From contig NZ_CP012070.1 in NCBI RefSeq assembly GCF_001189535.1, positions 3,348,001 through 3,412,000 of the forward strand: DNA of 64,000 nucleotides. Reading direction: 5' to 3'. The first letter of the stretch is position 1. Every line of letters begins with the position of its first letter. The DNA comes from Arsenicicoccus sp. oral taxon 190 (GTDB lineage: Bacteria > Actinomycetota > Actinomycetes > Actinomycetales > Dermatophilaceae). Shown here piece by piece: positions 36,885 to 45,265 of this stretch. Both the position numbers and the translations under genes were made by a program. A model generated the notes under the pieces. That model saw only the letters and a program-made list of their open reading frames with translations. It made no database searches and was not told the origin of the DNA.

Positions 36885-37652
36885 CTAGAGGGTGGGGTCC
36901 GTATGGCGACCCGACGCGCCTCCGGGGTCGGCGGCCAGCGGGTCGTGCGGGCCATCGAGGGCGTCGGCCCGGGGCTCGGGCGCGGCGGCGGGGGCGGTCT
37001 CGTCGTCCCCCTCCAGCCGCACCGTCCCCAGGGCCGCGCGGAGCGTGTCCAGGTCGACGGCGCCGTCGCGCAGCACGCGGGGCTGCGCCTGGGTGCAGTC
37101 CAGGATCGTCGAGGCCTCCCCGTCCGAGCAGCGGCCGCCGTCGAGGTAGACGGCCACGGCGTCCCCGAGCATGGCCTCGGCCTCGGCCGCCGACATGGCG
37201 GCCGGCTCACCGGTGAGGTTGGCGCTGGTGACCGCCATCGGCCCCACCTCCGACAGCAGCGCCAGGGCGGTCTGGTCCTCCGGGATCCGCAGCGCCACGG
37301 TGCCGTTGGTCTCCCCCAGGTCCCACATGAGCGAGGGCTGGGCGAGCAGGACCAGGGTCAGCGGCCCCGGCCAGAACCGCTCCATGAGGTCGCGGGCGTA
37401 GCCCGGGATCTGCACGGCCAGCCCGTCGACGGTCCGCGCGTGCGGGACCAGCACCGGCGGCGGCATGCTGCGGCCGCGCCCCTTGGCGGCGAGGACGGAG
37501 GCGACGGCCTCGGGGCTGAACGCGTCGGCCCCGACGCCGTAGACGGTGTCGGTCGGCAGCACCACGACCTCCCCGCGCCGCACCGCGGCGGCCGCCGCCG
37601 ACACCCCGTCCTCGCGCCCCTCGGGCGTCGTGCAGTCAAAGGTCTGGCTCAT
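36885..37652 (-). CDS. L-threonylcarbamoyladenylate synthase (Sua5/YrdC/TsaC type)
   Basis: The enzyme makes threonylcarbamoyl-AMP from Thr, bicarbonate and ATP for the t6A37 modification of ANN-reading tRNAs. The YrdC domain shows RRGEVVVLPTDTVYGVGADA (near 27-46), AKGRGRSMPPPVLV, WPGPLTLVLLA, ALRIPEDQ, GPMAVTSANLTGEPA and STILDCT...VLRDGAV. The C-terminal ~35 residues are a low-complexity Ala/Asp/Pro tail without a Sua5 extra domain. ATG 37652 has no ribosome site but TAGGCT (37660-37665, minus) seven bases upstream, so it is probably leaderless and a promoter starts here. Confidence 0.9.
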   Translation of the reverse strand: MSQTFDCTTPEGREDGVSAAAAAVRRGEVVVLPTDTVYGVGADAFSPEAVASVLAAKGRGRSMPPPVLVPHARTVDGLAVQIPGYARDLMERFWPGPLTLVLLAQPSLMWDLGETNGTVALRIPEDQTALALLSEVGPMAVTSANLTGEPAAMSAAEAEAMLGDAVAVYLDGGRCSDGEASTILDCTQAQPRVLRDGAVDLDTLRAALGTVRLEGDDETAPAAAPEPRADALDGPHDPLAADPGGASGRHTDPTL

Positions 37653-37659
37653 GCGGCTG

Positions 37660-37665
37660 AGCCTA
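37660..37665 (-). promoter_or_regulatory. -10 box of the tsaC-type gene (TAGGCT)
   Basis: On the minus strand TAGGCT ends seven bases before the ATG. No ribosome site lies between, so the transcript is probably leaderless. Confidence 0.45.
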
Positions 37666-37713
37666 CTGGCCGGCGCCGACAGGCCCCGGTGTGCGTCGTC
37701 ACGGTGCGCGTCG

Positions 37714-38643
37714 TCACGGCGCGCGTCGTGCGGTGGTGGTGCGCGGCCGCCCGGCCAGGTCGTGGTGGTCGTGCACCTCGTCCCACCCCTCGGCCCGCAG
37801 CCCGGCCGGCAACGTCTCCCCCTGGGTGTCGGCGTGCTCCATGACGAGCAGCCCGCCGGGCCGCAGCAGCGTGGCGGCCGTCCGGGCGATCGCGAGCGGG
37901 ATCGCCAGCCCGTCCTGCGAGCCGCCGTAGAGCGCCAGCGCCGGGTCGTGGTCGCGCACCTCCGGGTCCCGCGGCACCGCGTCGGTCGGGACGTAGGGCG
38001 GGTTGGAGACGACCACGGCGGCACGGCCGACCACCTCGGTGAGACCGGGCAGGTCGACCCCGGCTCGAGGGTCGGCCGTGGCGTCCCCGAGGATGACCGT
38101 CACGTCGAGGTCGAGGCTGCGGGCGTTGTGCTGCGCGCGGCGATAGGCCAGGTCGGACAGCTCGACGGCGAGGACCCGGGCGTGCGGTCGCTCGTCCTTG
38201 ACGGCCAGCGCGATCGCCCCGGAGCCGGTGCAGAGGTCGACGACCACCGGGACCACCGGGACCACCGGGACCACCGAAGCGCCAGACGACGCCGCACCCA
38301 CCCGGTCGAGCTCGGCCAGCACCAGCTCGACCGCCAGCTCGGTCTCGGGCCGCGGCACGAAGGTCCCCGGCCCGACGCCCAGCTCGAGCCGCCGGAAGCC
38401 GGCGCGGCCGGTCAGGTGCTGCAGTGGCACCCGGGCGGCCCGGTGGGACAGGAGGTCGGCATACCGGCTGGCCTGCGTCTCGGACAGGCGAGCCCCGAGG
38501 ACCATGCCCCGGTGCACCTCGCCGGGCCCCTGGCTCAGCACGTATGCCGCGAGCGCCACCGCGTCGACCTCCGGGGACGGCACCCCGGCCGCCGCGAGCC
38601 GCGAGGTCGCCTCCCGGACCGCGGCCCGCAGCGAGGTCGTCAT
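37714..38643 (-). CDS. prmC: release factor glutamine methyltransferase (PrmC)
   Basis: PrmC methylates the Gln of the GGQ motif in release factors, using SAM. The 309-residue protein has the N-terminal helical domain, PLQHLTGRAGFRRLELGVGPGTFVPRPETELAVE, the SAM motif VVDLCTGSGAIALAV near 135 and the catalytic VVSNPPYVP near 212. A run of Val-Val-Pro repeats (from a 9-bp tandem repeat) lies just before the SAM motif. The ATG overlaps the prfA stop by four bases, the classic prfA-prmC coupling. Confidence 0.95.
   Translation of the reverse strand: MTTSLRAAVREATSRLAAAGVPSPEVDAVALAAYVLSQGPGEVHRGMVLGARLSETQASRYADLLSHRAARVPLQHLTGRAGFRRLELGVGPGTFVPRPETELAVELVLAELDRVGAASSGASVVPVVPVVPVVVDLCTGSGAIALAVKDERPHARVLAVELSDLAYRRAQHNARSLDLDVTVILGDATADPRAGVDLPGLTEVVGRAAVVVSNPPYVPTDAVPRDPEVRDHDPALALYGGSQDGLAIPLAIARTAATLLRPGGLLVMEHADTQGETLPAGLRAEGWDEVHDHHDLAGRPRTTTARRAP
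38242..38277. repeat. 9-bp tandem repeat inside prmC
   Basis: GACCACCGG is repeated three times and a fourth unit ends GACCACCGA (38242-38250, 38251-38259, 38260-38268, 38269-38277). In frame it encodes Val-Val-Pro repeats next to the SAM-binding strand. Confidence 0.9.
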
Positions 38644-39719
38644 GACCCGGCAACCGCCGCGAGCCGGGCCGCCTCGTCCATCTCGACGGCCGAGCGCACG
38701 ACCGGGTCGAGGTCCCCGTCGAGCACGTGGTCGAGGTTGTAGGCCTTGTAGCCGGTGCGGTGGTCGGCGATGCGGTTCTCGGGGAAGTTGTAGGTGCGGA
38801 TCCGCTCGGAGCGGTCCACGGTGCGGACCTGCGAGCGGCGGGCGTCCGACGCCGCGGCCGCCGCCTCGTCGCGCGCCACCTGCAGCAGCCGGGCGCGCAG
38901 CACGCGCAGCGCCGACTCCTTGTTCTGGAGCTGGGACTTCTCGTTCTGGCAGGAGACGACGGTGCCGGTCGGCAGGTGGGTGATCCGCACCGCCGAGTCC
39001 GTCGTGTTGACGCTCTGCCCGCCCGGCCCCGAGGAGCGGTAGACGTCGATCTTGAGGTCGTTGTCGTGGATCTCGACCTCGGTCACGTCCTCCACCTCGG
39101 GCATCACCAGCACCCCCGCGGCGGAGGTGTGGATACGCCCCTGGGACTCGGTGACCGGGACCCGCTGGACGCGGTGCACGCCACCCTCGTACTTCAGCAG
39201 CGCCCAGGGCGCGTCCCCGGGCTCGAGCTGGCCACGCGCCTTGACGGCGACGGAGACGTCCTTGTAGCCGCCGAGGTCGGACTCGGTGGCGTCGATGATC
39301 TCGGTGCGCCAGCCGCGCCGCTCGGCGTAGCGGAGGTACATCCTCAGCAGGTCGCCGGCGAAGAGCGCCGACTCCTCCCCGCCCTCCCCCGCCTTGACCT
39401 CGAGGATCACGTCACGGTCGTCGTCGGGGTCGCGCGGGATCAGCAGCCGACGCAGCTTGTCCTCCGCGGCGTCACGCGCCTCGCGCAGCCCGGGCAGCTC
39501 CTCGGCGAAGGCCTCGTCCTCGTTGGCCAGCTCCTCGGCGGCGGCGACGTCGTCGACCGCGGTCTGCCAGCCCTGGTAGGCGGCGACGGTGGGCGCGAGG
39601 GCGGCATACCGCTTGTTGAGGCGGCGGAGCGCGGCGGGGTCGGCGTGGACCGCCGGGTCGGCGAGCTGCCGCTCGAGGTCGGCGTGCTCGGCGACGATCG
39701 CGTGGGCGGACTCCAGCAT
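38640..39719 (-). CDS. prfA: peptide chain release factor 1 (PrfA)
   Basis: RF1 reads UAA and UAG stop codons and releases the peptide. The 359 residues show domain 1 helices at the start (MLESAHAIVAEHADLERQL), KAGEGGEESALFAGDLLRMY, the GGQ motif in RSSGPGGQSVNTTDSAVRITHLPTG near 230 and the RIRTYNFPENRIADHR stretch. I place the start at ATG 39719; the frame is open to 40163 but that part runs through the rpmE region. Stop overlaps the prmC start. Confidence 0.97.
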   Translation of the reverse strand: MLESAHAIVAEHADLERQLADPAVHADPAALRRLNKRYAALAPTVAAYQGWQTAVDDVAAAEELANEDEAFAEELPGLREARDAAEDKLRRLLIPRDPDDDRDVILEVKAGEGGEESALFAGDLLRMYLRYAERRGWRTEIIDATESDLGGYKDVSVAVKARGQLEPGDAPWALLKYEGGVHRVQRVPVTESQGRIHTSAAGVLVMPEVEDVTEVEIHDNDLKIDVYRSSGPGGQSVNTTDSAVRITHLPTGTVVSCQNEKSQLQNKESALRVLRARLLQVARDEAAAAASDARRSQVRTVDRSERIRTYNFPENRIADHRTGYKAYNLDHVLDGDLDPVVRSAVEMDEAARLAAVAGS

Positions 39720-39772
39720 GGCGTGCTCCGGGGCAGGTGAAGGATCAGGTGGGCGCTCGGGTGGGACGCGAA

Positions 39773-39806
39773 GGGCCGGTCCGCTCCAACGGGAGCGGAC
39801 CGGCCC
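39773..39806 (-). terminator. rpmE terminator hairpin
   Basis: A perfect 15-bp stem (39773-39787 with 39792-39806) with an AACG loop (CGTT on the minus strand) lies between the rpmE stop and the prfA start. Confidence 0.85.
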
Positions 39807-39817
39807 AGGCGGGGTGG

Positions 39818-40030
39818 TTACTTCTGGCGCTTGCCGTAGCGCGCCTCGAAGCGGGCCACGCGACCACCGGTGTCGAGGATCTTCTGCTTGCCGGTGTAGA
39901 ACGGGTGGCACTGCGAGCAGACGTCGGCGCTGATCTTGCCGGACGTCGCCGTGCTCCTGGTGGTGAACTGCGAGCCGCAGGTGCAGGTGACCAGCGTCTC
40001 GACGTACTCCGGGTGGATGTCCTTCTTCAT
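39818..40030 (-). CDS. rpmE: 50S ribosomal protein bL31, zinc-binding form (RpmE)
   Basis: The 70-residue large-subunit protein starts MKKDIHPEYVETLVTCTCGSQF and contains VCSQCHPFYTGKQKILDTGGRVARFEARYGKRQK. The Cys-x-Cys and Cys-x2-Cys pairs mark the zinc-binding (C+) version, which many actinobacteria replace by a zinc-free paralogue under Zn shortage. ATG 40030 follows GGGAG; the upstream in-frame extension to 40147 is not similar to L31. A strong terminator hairpin lies 11 bases beyond its stop. Confidence 0.96.
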   Translation of the reverse strand: MKKDIHPEYVETLVTCTCGSQFTTRSTATSGKISADVCSQCHPFYTGKQKILDTGGRVARFEARYGKRQK

Positions 40031-40169
40031 GGTGGTCTCCCTCTGAGATCTCGTGCGCCGGGTCGAGCGTGTTCTCGTGAACCGGCAACCTCTCCATTGT
40101 GCCAGACGGCGGCACACCTGACCTAACGCAGGCCCGGCCGCGGACATTCCTCCTCCTGGTCACACGGGG

Positions 40170-42143
40170 TCAGGAGGCACCGTGGTGCTCCTCCTCGGTG
40201 CCCTCTCCCTCGGCCACCGAGGTGAGGTGCAGGGTGACGGTCGTGCCCTGCCCGGCGACCGAGTCCAGGCTCATCCGCCCCCCGTGGGCCGCCGCGATGG
40301 ACTGCACGATCGACAGCCCGAGCCCCGTCCCGGGGATCGTCTGCGCCGTCACGTTGCTGGCGCGGAAGAACCGTCGCCCGACGTCGCGCAGGTCCTCCTC
40401 GGGTATGCCGATGCCGGTGTCCTCGACCCGGACCGCGGCCGCGTGCCCGTCCCAGGCGACGTCGACGGTCACCCGCCCGCCGGGCGGCGTGAACTTGAGG
40501 GCGTTGCCGATGACATTGGTCAGGGCCCGTTCGAGCTGGTCGGGGTCCCCTCTCAGGACGGCCTCCGGGCTCGCCGTGCGGACGCGCAGGGTCACCGCGC
40601 CCTGGATGGCCTGAGGGCGGAGGTTCTCCACGACGTCGTCGACCAGCGTCTGCAGGCGCACGGTCGCGAGACGCAGCTCGACGCCCGAGGACTCGATCCG
40701 GCTCAGCACGAGCAGGTCCTCGATCAGCGCCCGCAGCCGTGCTGTGTTACGCGAGAGCACCCCGACCACGTCGGCCTGGTCGGCCGGGAGCGGACCGAAG
40801 TCGCCGTCCTCGAGCATCTCCAGGTAGCCCGCGATGGATGTCAGGGGTGTGCGGAGCTCGTGGCTCACGGTCGCCATGAAGTCGGTCTTCTGCCTGTCCA
40901 GCGCCCTGAGCCGGGTCATCGCGGCCGCCTGCTCCGCCTCGAACCGGCTCTGGTCGATGCCGCGGGTGGCGAAGGTGCACACCTGTTCCAGGAACTGGAT
41001 CTCCTGGTGGCGCCAGCGGCGTCCGGGCGCGCCCTCGACCACGACGGCGCCGGCCGGGCCCTGCTGCGACCGGACGGTCACCGCCATCCACGGCCCCTCC
41101 CCGAGCGGTTCGGCCCGCCGGCGGAGGTCGTCGGGGACCGGGGCGTCCCCGTCCACCGCGAGGGGCTCCGGGCCCTCCGCGATCCGCGTGACCGCCTCCC
41201 ACGGCGCGGACCCCGGCTCGGGCGCCAGCAGCCGCACGTCGTCACCGGTGAGGCCCTGCTGGAGGCCAGAGACCATGCGGTCCAGGACACCCTCCTCGGT
41301 CAGCTCCCGGCGGATCGCCAGCGCGACGCCGGACTGGGCGGCGGCCAGGCGGTACTTCAGCGCGCTCTCGTCCTCCGCCTGGCGGGTGGCCTGCACGTGG
41401 GCTTTCACGACCCGGCCCAGCTCGCGCACCTCGACCGGTCCCACCTCGGTGTCCACGGGAGGGTGGGTGCGGCCTCCGGAGGACACCAGTAGACGCAGGG
41501 CGGTCAGCGGTCGGACCACCTGGTCGATCAGCCGGTGCCTGGTCCGCATCAGGACGAAGGCCAGGACCACGGTCTCCAGGGCCAGCGCCACACCGGTGGC
41601 CATGATCACGGTGGAGGTGCGCCTGACCGATGCCGTGACCCGCGCCTGGAGCGGCTGCTGGATCTGGCGGTTGGCCGCGACCAGACGTGGGAAGGGCGTG
41701 GTCGGGATCAACCTGTCCGCGTCGCGACCTGCCCGGCGGGTGGCCACGACGCGCTCGTGGAAGGCCCACCAGGAGGCCAGGGCCTCCTCCTGGGCGCGCA
41801 CCTGATCCTGCAACGTCGCGGGTGCAAGGCGCTCGACGGCGTCCAGCGACCGGCGCAGCTCCGCCAGGCCCGGGGTGGGCGCGCGCATGAAGGTCTCGTC
41901 CCCCGTCGCCACGAAGGCCCGCAGACCTGACTGGGCCGCAAGCAGATCCCGCAGGAGCTGCTCGTTGGCGGCCACGGCGGGGCGGTGACGGGCCAGGGTG
42001 GTCGACCGAATCGCCTCGGTGGACACCAGCCCGGCGCCTGCGGTGACCGCGACGAGGAGGACGAGCAGCATGATCTGGACCCAGACCCGGCGGATGTCCT
42101 GGCTGAGGCTGCGGGGCCGGTGCCGACGGTGGCGCTCGCTCAT
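40170..42143 (-). CDS. CHASE3-like / GAF sensor histidine kinase
   Basis: The 657-residue membrane kinase starts with TM1 (VWVQIMLLVLLVAVTAGAGLV), an extracytoplasmic helical domain of about 150 residues with LLAAQSGLRAFVATGDETFM typical of CHASE3, and TM2 (STVIMATGVALALETVVLAFVLM). A HAMP-like link and a GAF-like domain (about 270-400) follow. The HisKA domain has SHELRTPLTSIAGYLEMLEDGDFGPL (phosphorylated His near 425) and the ATPase domain has NALKFTPPGG, VEDTGIGIPEEDL and GTGLGLSIVQSIAAAHGG. The ATG overlaps the upstream GT2 stop by four bases. It is last in an operon with a receiver protein, HEAT protein and glycan synthase, whose activity it probably controls. Confidence 0.9.
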   Translation of the reverse strand: MSERHRRHRPRSLSQDIRRVWVQIMLLVLLVAVTAGAGLVSTEAIRSTTLARHRPAVAANEQLLRDLLAAQSGLRAFVATGDETFMRAPTPGLAELRRSLDAVERLAPATLQDQVRAQEEALASWWAFHERVVATRRAGRDADRLIPTTPFPRLVAANRQIQQPLQARVTASVRRTSTVIMATGVALALETVVLAFVLMRTRHRLIDQVVRPLTALRLLVSSGGRTHPPVDTEVGPVEVRELGRVVKAHVQATRQAEDESALKYRLAAAQSGVALAIRRELTEEGVLDRMVSGLQQGLTGDDVRLLAPEPGSAPWEAVTRIAEGPEPLAVDGDAPVPDDLRRRAEPLGEGPWMAVTVRSQQGPAGAVVVEGAPGRRWRHQEIQFLEQVCTFATRGIDQSRFEAEQAAAMTRLRALDRQKTDFMATVSHELRTPLTSIAGYLEMLEDGDFGPLPADQADVVGVLSRNTARLRALIEDLLVLSRIESSGVELRLATVRLQTLVDDVVENLRPQAIQGAVTLRVRTASPEAVLRGDPDQLERALTNVIGNALKFTPPGGRVTVDVAWDGHAAAVRVEDTGIGIPEEDLRDVGRRFFRASNVTAQTIPGTGLGLSIVQSIAAAHGGRMSLDSVAGQGTTVTLHLTSVAEGEGTEEEHHGAS

Positions 42144-43594
42144 GCCGGCAGCTTCTGCTCATCGTCGAAGCCGGCCCGGGTCATCACGCCCCACTTCTGC
42201 GGCCGGCCGCGCAAGCTCGCCCACCACCCCTCGAGGCACCACCAGGCGACGACCTGGCGATAACCGAGGTTCTCCACGACCGCGGCCAGCACGAGCCAAC
42301 CCAGGTCGCCCCAACGGGAGTACTTCGCGAAGCTCGCCTCCTCCACGGCGAGCGCGGCGACGGCCACGAAGATCGAGTAGGCGTAGGCCACCGCGAGGAA
42401 CAGCATCGCGAAGGGGACGTTCACGGCACCCACCGCGAGGCCCACGAGCACGACCACGATCCCGATGACCTCGAGCAGGGGGGCGAGCAGCTCGAACACC
42501 CAGTAGTAGGGCAGCGCGAGCAGGCCGATGCGACCGTGCCGCGGGTCGAGCAGCATGCCGCGGTAGGCCCACAGGGTCTCCCACAGACCCCGGTGCCAGC
42601 GGGAGCGCTGGCGGCGCAGGACGGCCGGCGTCGACGGCACCTCCGTCCACACGATCGGCTCCGGGACGAACTCCACCCGGTACGGACGCCCGGCACGCCG
42701 CAGGTGCCGGTGGACGCGCATGACCAGCTCGAAGTCCTCGCCGATGGAGCCCGCGTCGAGGCCGCCCACCTCGACCAGCACGTCGCGACGGAACATGCCG
42801 AAGGCGCCGGAGATCAGGATCAGGCAGCGCAGCGAGGCCCACCCGGTGCGGCCGAGCAGGAAGGCACGGAGGTACTCCACCACCTGGATCCGCTCGATCC
42901 AGCGGCGGCCGAGCCGGACGTCGATGACGCGGCCCGAGGACACCTTGCAGCCGTTGACGGCGCGGATGACCCCGCCGGTCGCCACGGTGCGGACCGGGTC
43001 GTCGACGAAGGGCGCCGCGACCGCGACGAGCGCGTCCGGCTCGAGGATCGAGTCGGCGTCCACGAAGACGACGAGGGGCTCGTTGGAGGCGTTGATGCCG
43101 ACGTTGACGCTTTCCGACCGACCGGAGTTGGGCTTGGTCACGACGACGAGGGAGCCGCGGCCGGTGCGGGGCACGTAGATCGCCGTGGGCTGCTCGCGGG
43201 TGACGACGTCGGTGGGCAGCTCGCGGGGCACGGCGACGAGGTCGAAGGCACGCACCAGGCGCTCGAGCGTCTCGTCGCTGCTGCCGTCGTCCACCACCAC
43301 GACCTCGAACCTCGGGTAGCGCAGGGCGAGCATCGAGCGCACCGCGGTGACGATGCCGGCGGCCTCGTTGTAGGCCGGCACGATGACCGAGACCCCGGGG
43401 GCGGACCGGGACACGGACTCGGACGCGCCGAGCACGTGACGGCGGCGCTGCTCGACGGCGAACCGGCGCGCCGCCAGCAGGATCAGCACCAGGTAGGACG
43501 TGTTGACGAGCGCGAAGTAGACCAGGATCGGCCACGCGAGGACCCGCGAGACCGCCAGCACCGCGTCGTGCAGCCACGGGATCAGGTCACCCAC
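42140..43594 (-). CDS. processive-type glycosyltransferase family 2 (BcsA/PgaC/HAS-like)
   Basis: The 484-residue membrane synthase has one N-terminal helix (PILVYFALVNTSYLVLILLAA), the GT-A domain with VSVIVPAYNEAAGIVTAVRSML, VVVDDGSSDETLERL, NSGRSESVNVGINAS and FVDADSILEPDAL (DxD), then GEDFELVMRVHRHLR (TED-like) and RRQRSRWHRGLWETL, the QxxRW motif of processive synthases, near 330. Four C-terminal helices form the channel-like part. It probably makes and exports a beta-linked homopolymer; which one is unknown. GTG 43594 lies inside the end of the HEAT gene (8-base overlap), and its stop overlaps the kinase start. Confidence 0.87.
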   Translation of the reverse strand: MGDLIPWLHDAVLAVSRVLAWPILVYFALVNTSYLVLILLAARRFAVEQRRRHVLGASESVSRSAPGVSVIVPAYNEAAGIVTAVRSMLALRYPRFEVVVVDDGSSDETLERLVRAFDLVAVPRELPTDVVTREQPTAIYVPRTGRGSLVVVTKPNSGRSESVNVGINASNEPLVVFVDADSILEPDALVAVAAPFVDDPVRTVATGGVIRAVNGCKVSSGRVIDVRLGRRWIERIQVVEYLRAFLLGRTGWASLRCLILISGAFGMFRRDVLVEVGGLDAGSIGEDFELVMRVHRHLRRAGRPYRVEFVPEPIVWTEVPSTPAVLRRQRSRWHRGLWETLWAYRGMLLDPRHGRIGLLALPYYWVFELLAPLLEVIGIVVVLVGLAVGAVNVPFAMLFLAVAYAYSIFVAVAALAVEEASFAKYSRWGDLGWLVLAAVVENLGYRQVVAWWCLEGWWASLRGRPQKWGVMTRAGFDDEQKLPA

Positions 43595-44680
43595 GGTCCT
43601 CCCCCTTCCCCTCACGCAGCTCCTGCAGGGCGAGCACGTATGCCGCAGCCTCCCGCTGCGGTCCATCCGTCAGCTCGGCCAGGGCGCGGCGGGCGTCGGG
43701 GTGCTGCATGTCGGCGAGGGCCTGGGCAGCGCGGGCCGCGAGCCGGCGGTCCGGGTCGGCCAGCAGGTCACGCAGCACGGGCACGCTGGCCGGGGCGTCG
43801 AGCTCACCGAGGGCCGCCACAGCCGCGCCTCGGCGCTGCGGGCCGCCGCTCGTGGCGGCGTCCACCAGCATCGGCACGTCGCCGGCGTCCCCCAGCCGCC
43901 CGAGGGCGCGGCACAGCGCGACCTGCACCTGCGGGTCGCGCTCGGTGAGGAGCAGCTCGCGGACCGTGGGCCGGGCGGCGACCGACGTGCGCTCGGCGAC
44001 CACGAGGGCCGCGACCGCGCGGACGCCGGGGTCCGGGTCGCGCAGCGAGGAGCGCAGCGCGTCCTCGATGCCGAAGCGCAGGGCCAGCAGGGCGTCGACC
44101 GCGGTGCTGCTCGGCAGCCCGGCGCGCCCGTGGTCGCCGCGGACGGCGCGCAGGATGGGGGCGGCCCCCTCGGGGTCACCGAACTGTCCCACCGCGGTGG
44201 CGGCGGACTGCCGCACCAGCGGGTCGCGGTCCTGCAGCAGCCGCAGCAGGGTGGGCAGTCCCTCGGGTCGCCCGCACCGGCCCAGCAGGACCGCCGCCCG
44301 GCCCCGCGCCACGGCCCGGCGCGAGGTGGCGTCCTCGCGGGCGCGCGCGATGGCCTCGTGCTCGTCGAGCACCTCGACGAGCTCGTGGGCGGTCTCCCCC
44401 TTGACCTTGCCGAGGAAGCCCACGATGGCCTCCTGCACGACCGGCCAGCTCCGGGCGGGCACCCGCCGGAGCAGGTCCAGCGCATCGGGGTCGTCGTCCC
44501 CGGCGGCCAGCTGCAGCAGCGCCGGGCGGTAGGGGGCGAGGTGACGGTCGTGCTGCCGTCGGCGGTGCAGGCGCAGGCCCTTGGTGCTGGCGACCAGCGA
44601 CGCGAGCACGCCGCAGCTCGCGAGGACGGCCGTGAGCCCGATCGTGAGCAGTTGCAGGCTCAGCCAGGCGGGTCCTGCGA

Positions 44681-44684
<4 letters not shown>
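43587..44684 (-). CDS. HEAT-repeat protein with N-terminal membrane anchor
   Basis: The 365-residue protein has one N-terminal membrane helix (SLQLLTIGLTAVLASCGVLASLVAS) and then about eight to nine HEAT repeats, such as LLRLLQDRDPLVRQSAATAVGQFGDPEGA, SLRDPDPGVRAVAALVVAER, LLTERDPQVQVALCRALGRLGDAGDVPML and LLADPDRRLAARAAQALADMQHPDARRAL. These form a curved helical scaffold for protein contacts. No enzyme motif is present. Its ATG overlaps the receiver gene's stop and its 3' end overlaps the GT2 start, so it probably links the receiver to the synthase. This is an inference. Confidence 0.85.
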
Positions 44685-45076
<392 letters not shown>

Positions 45077-45187
45077 GTCCGCGTCTCTCCCCAGTCAGGT
45101 TGCTCTAACTGCCCAAACATACACAGGCAGTACGCAGAACTTGACGGAAAGTGACGAAATGGCCCCCGGTGGGACGGCGGCCGACCC

Positions 45188-45248
45188 GGCATACGACCAG
45201 ACCCGCACCAGCCGGGGTGTCGGCCGGTGCGGGTCCTCGTCGTATGCC
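45188..45248 (-). terminator. rho terminator hairpin, built on a GTATGCC inverted pair
   Basis: GGCATACGAC (45188-45197) pairs with GTCGTATGCC (45239-45248); inside, ACCCGCACC pairs with GGTGCGGGT. The long stem lies just beyond the rho stop. Confidence 0.8.
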
Positions 45249-45265
45249 GGTGACCCTGGTCGAGG

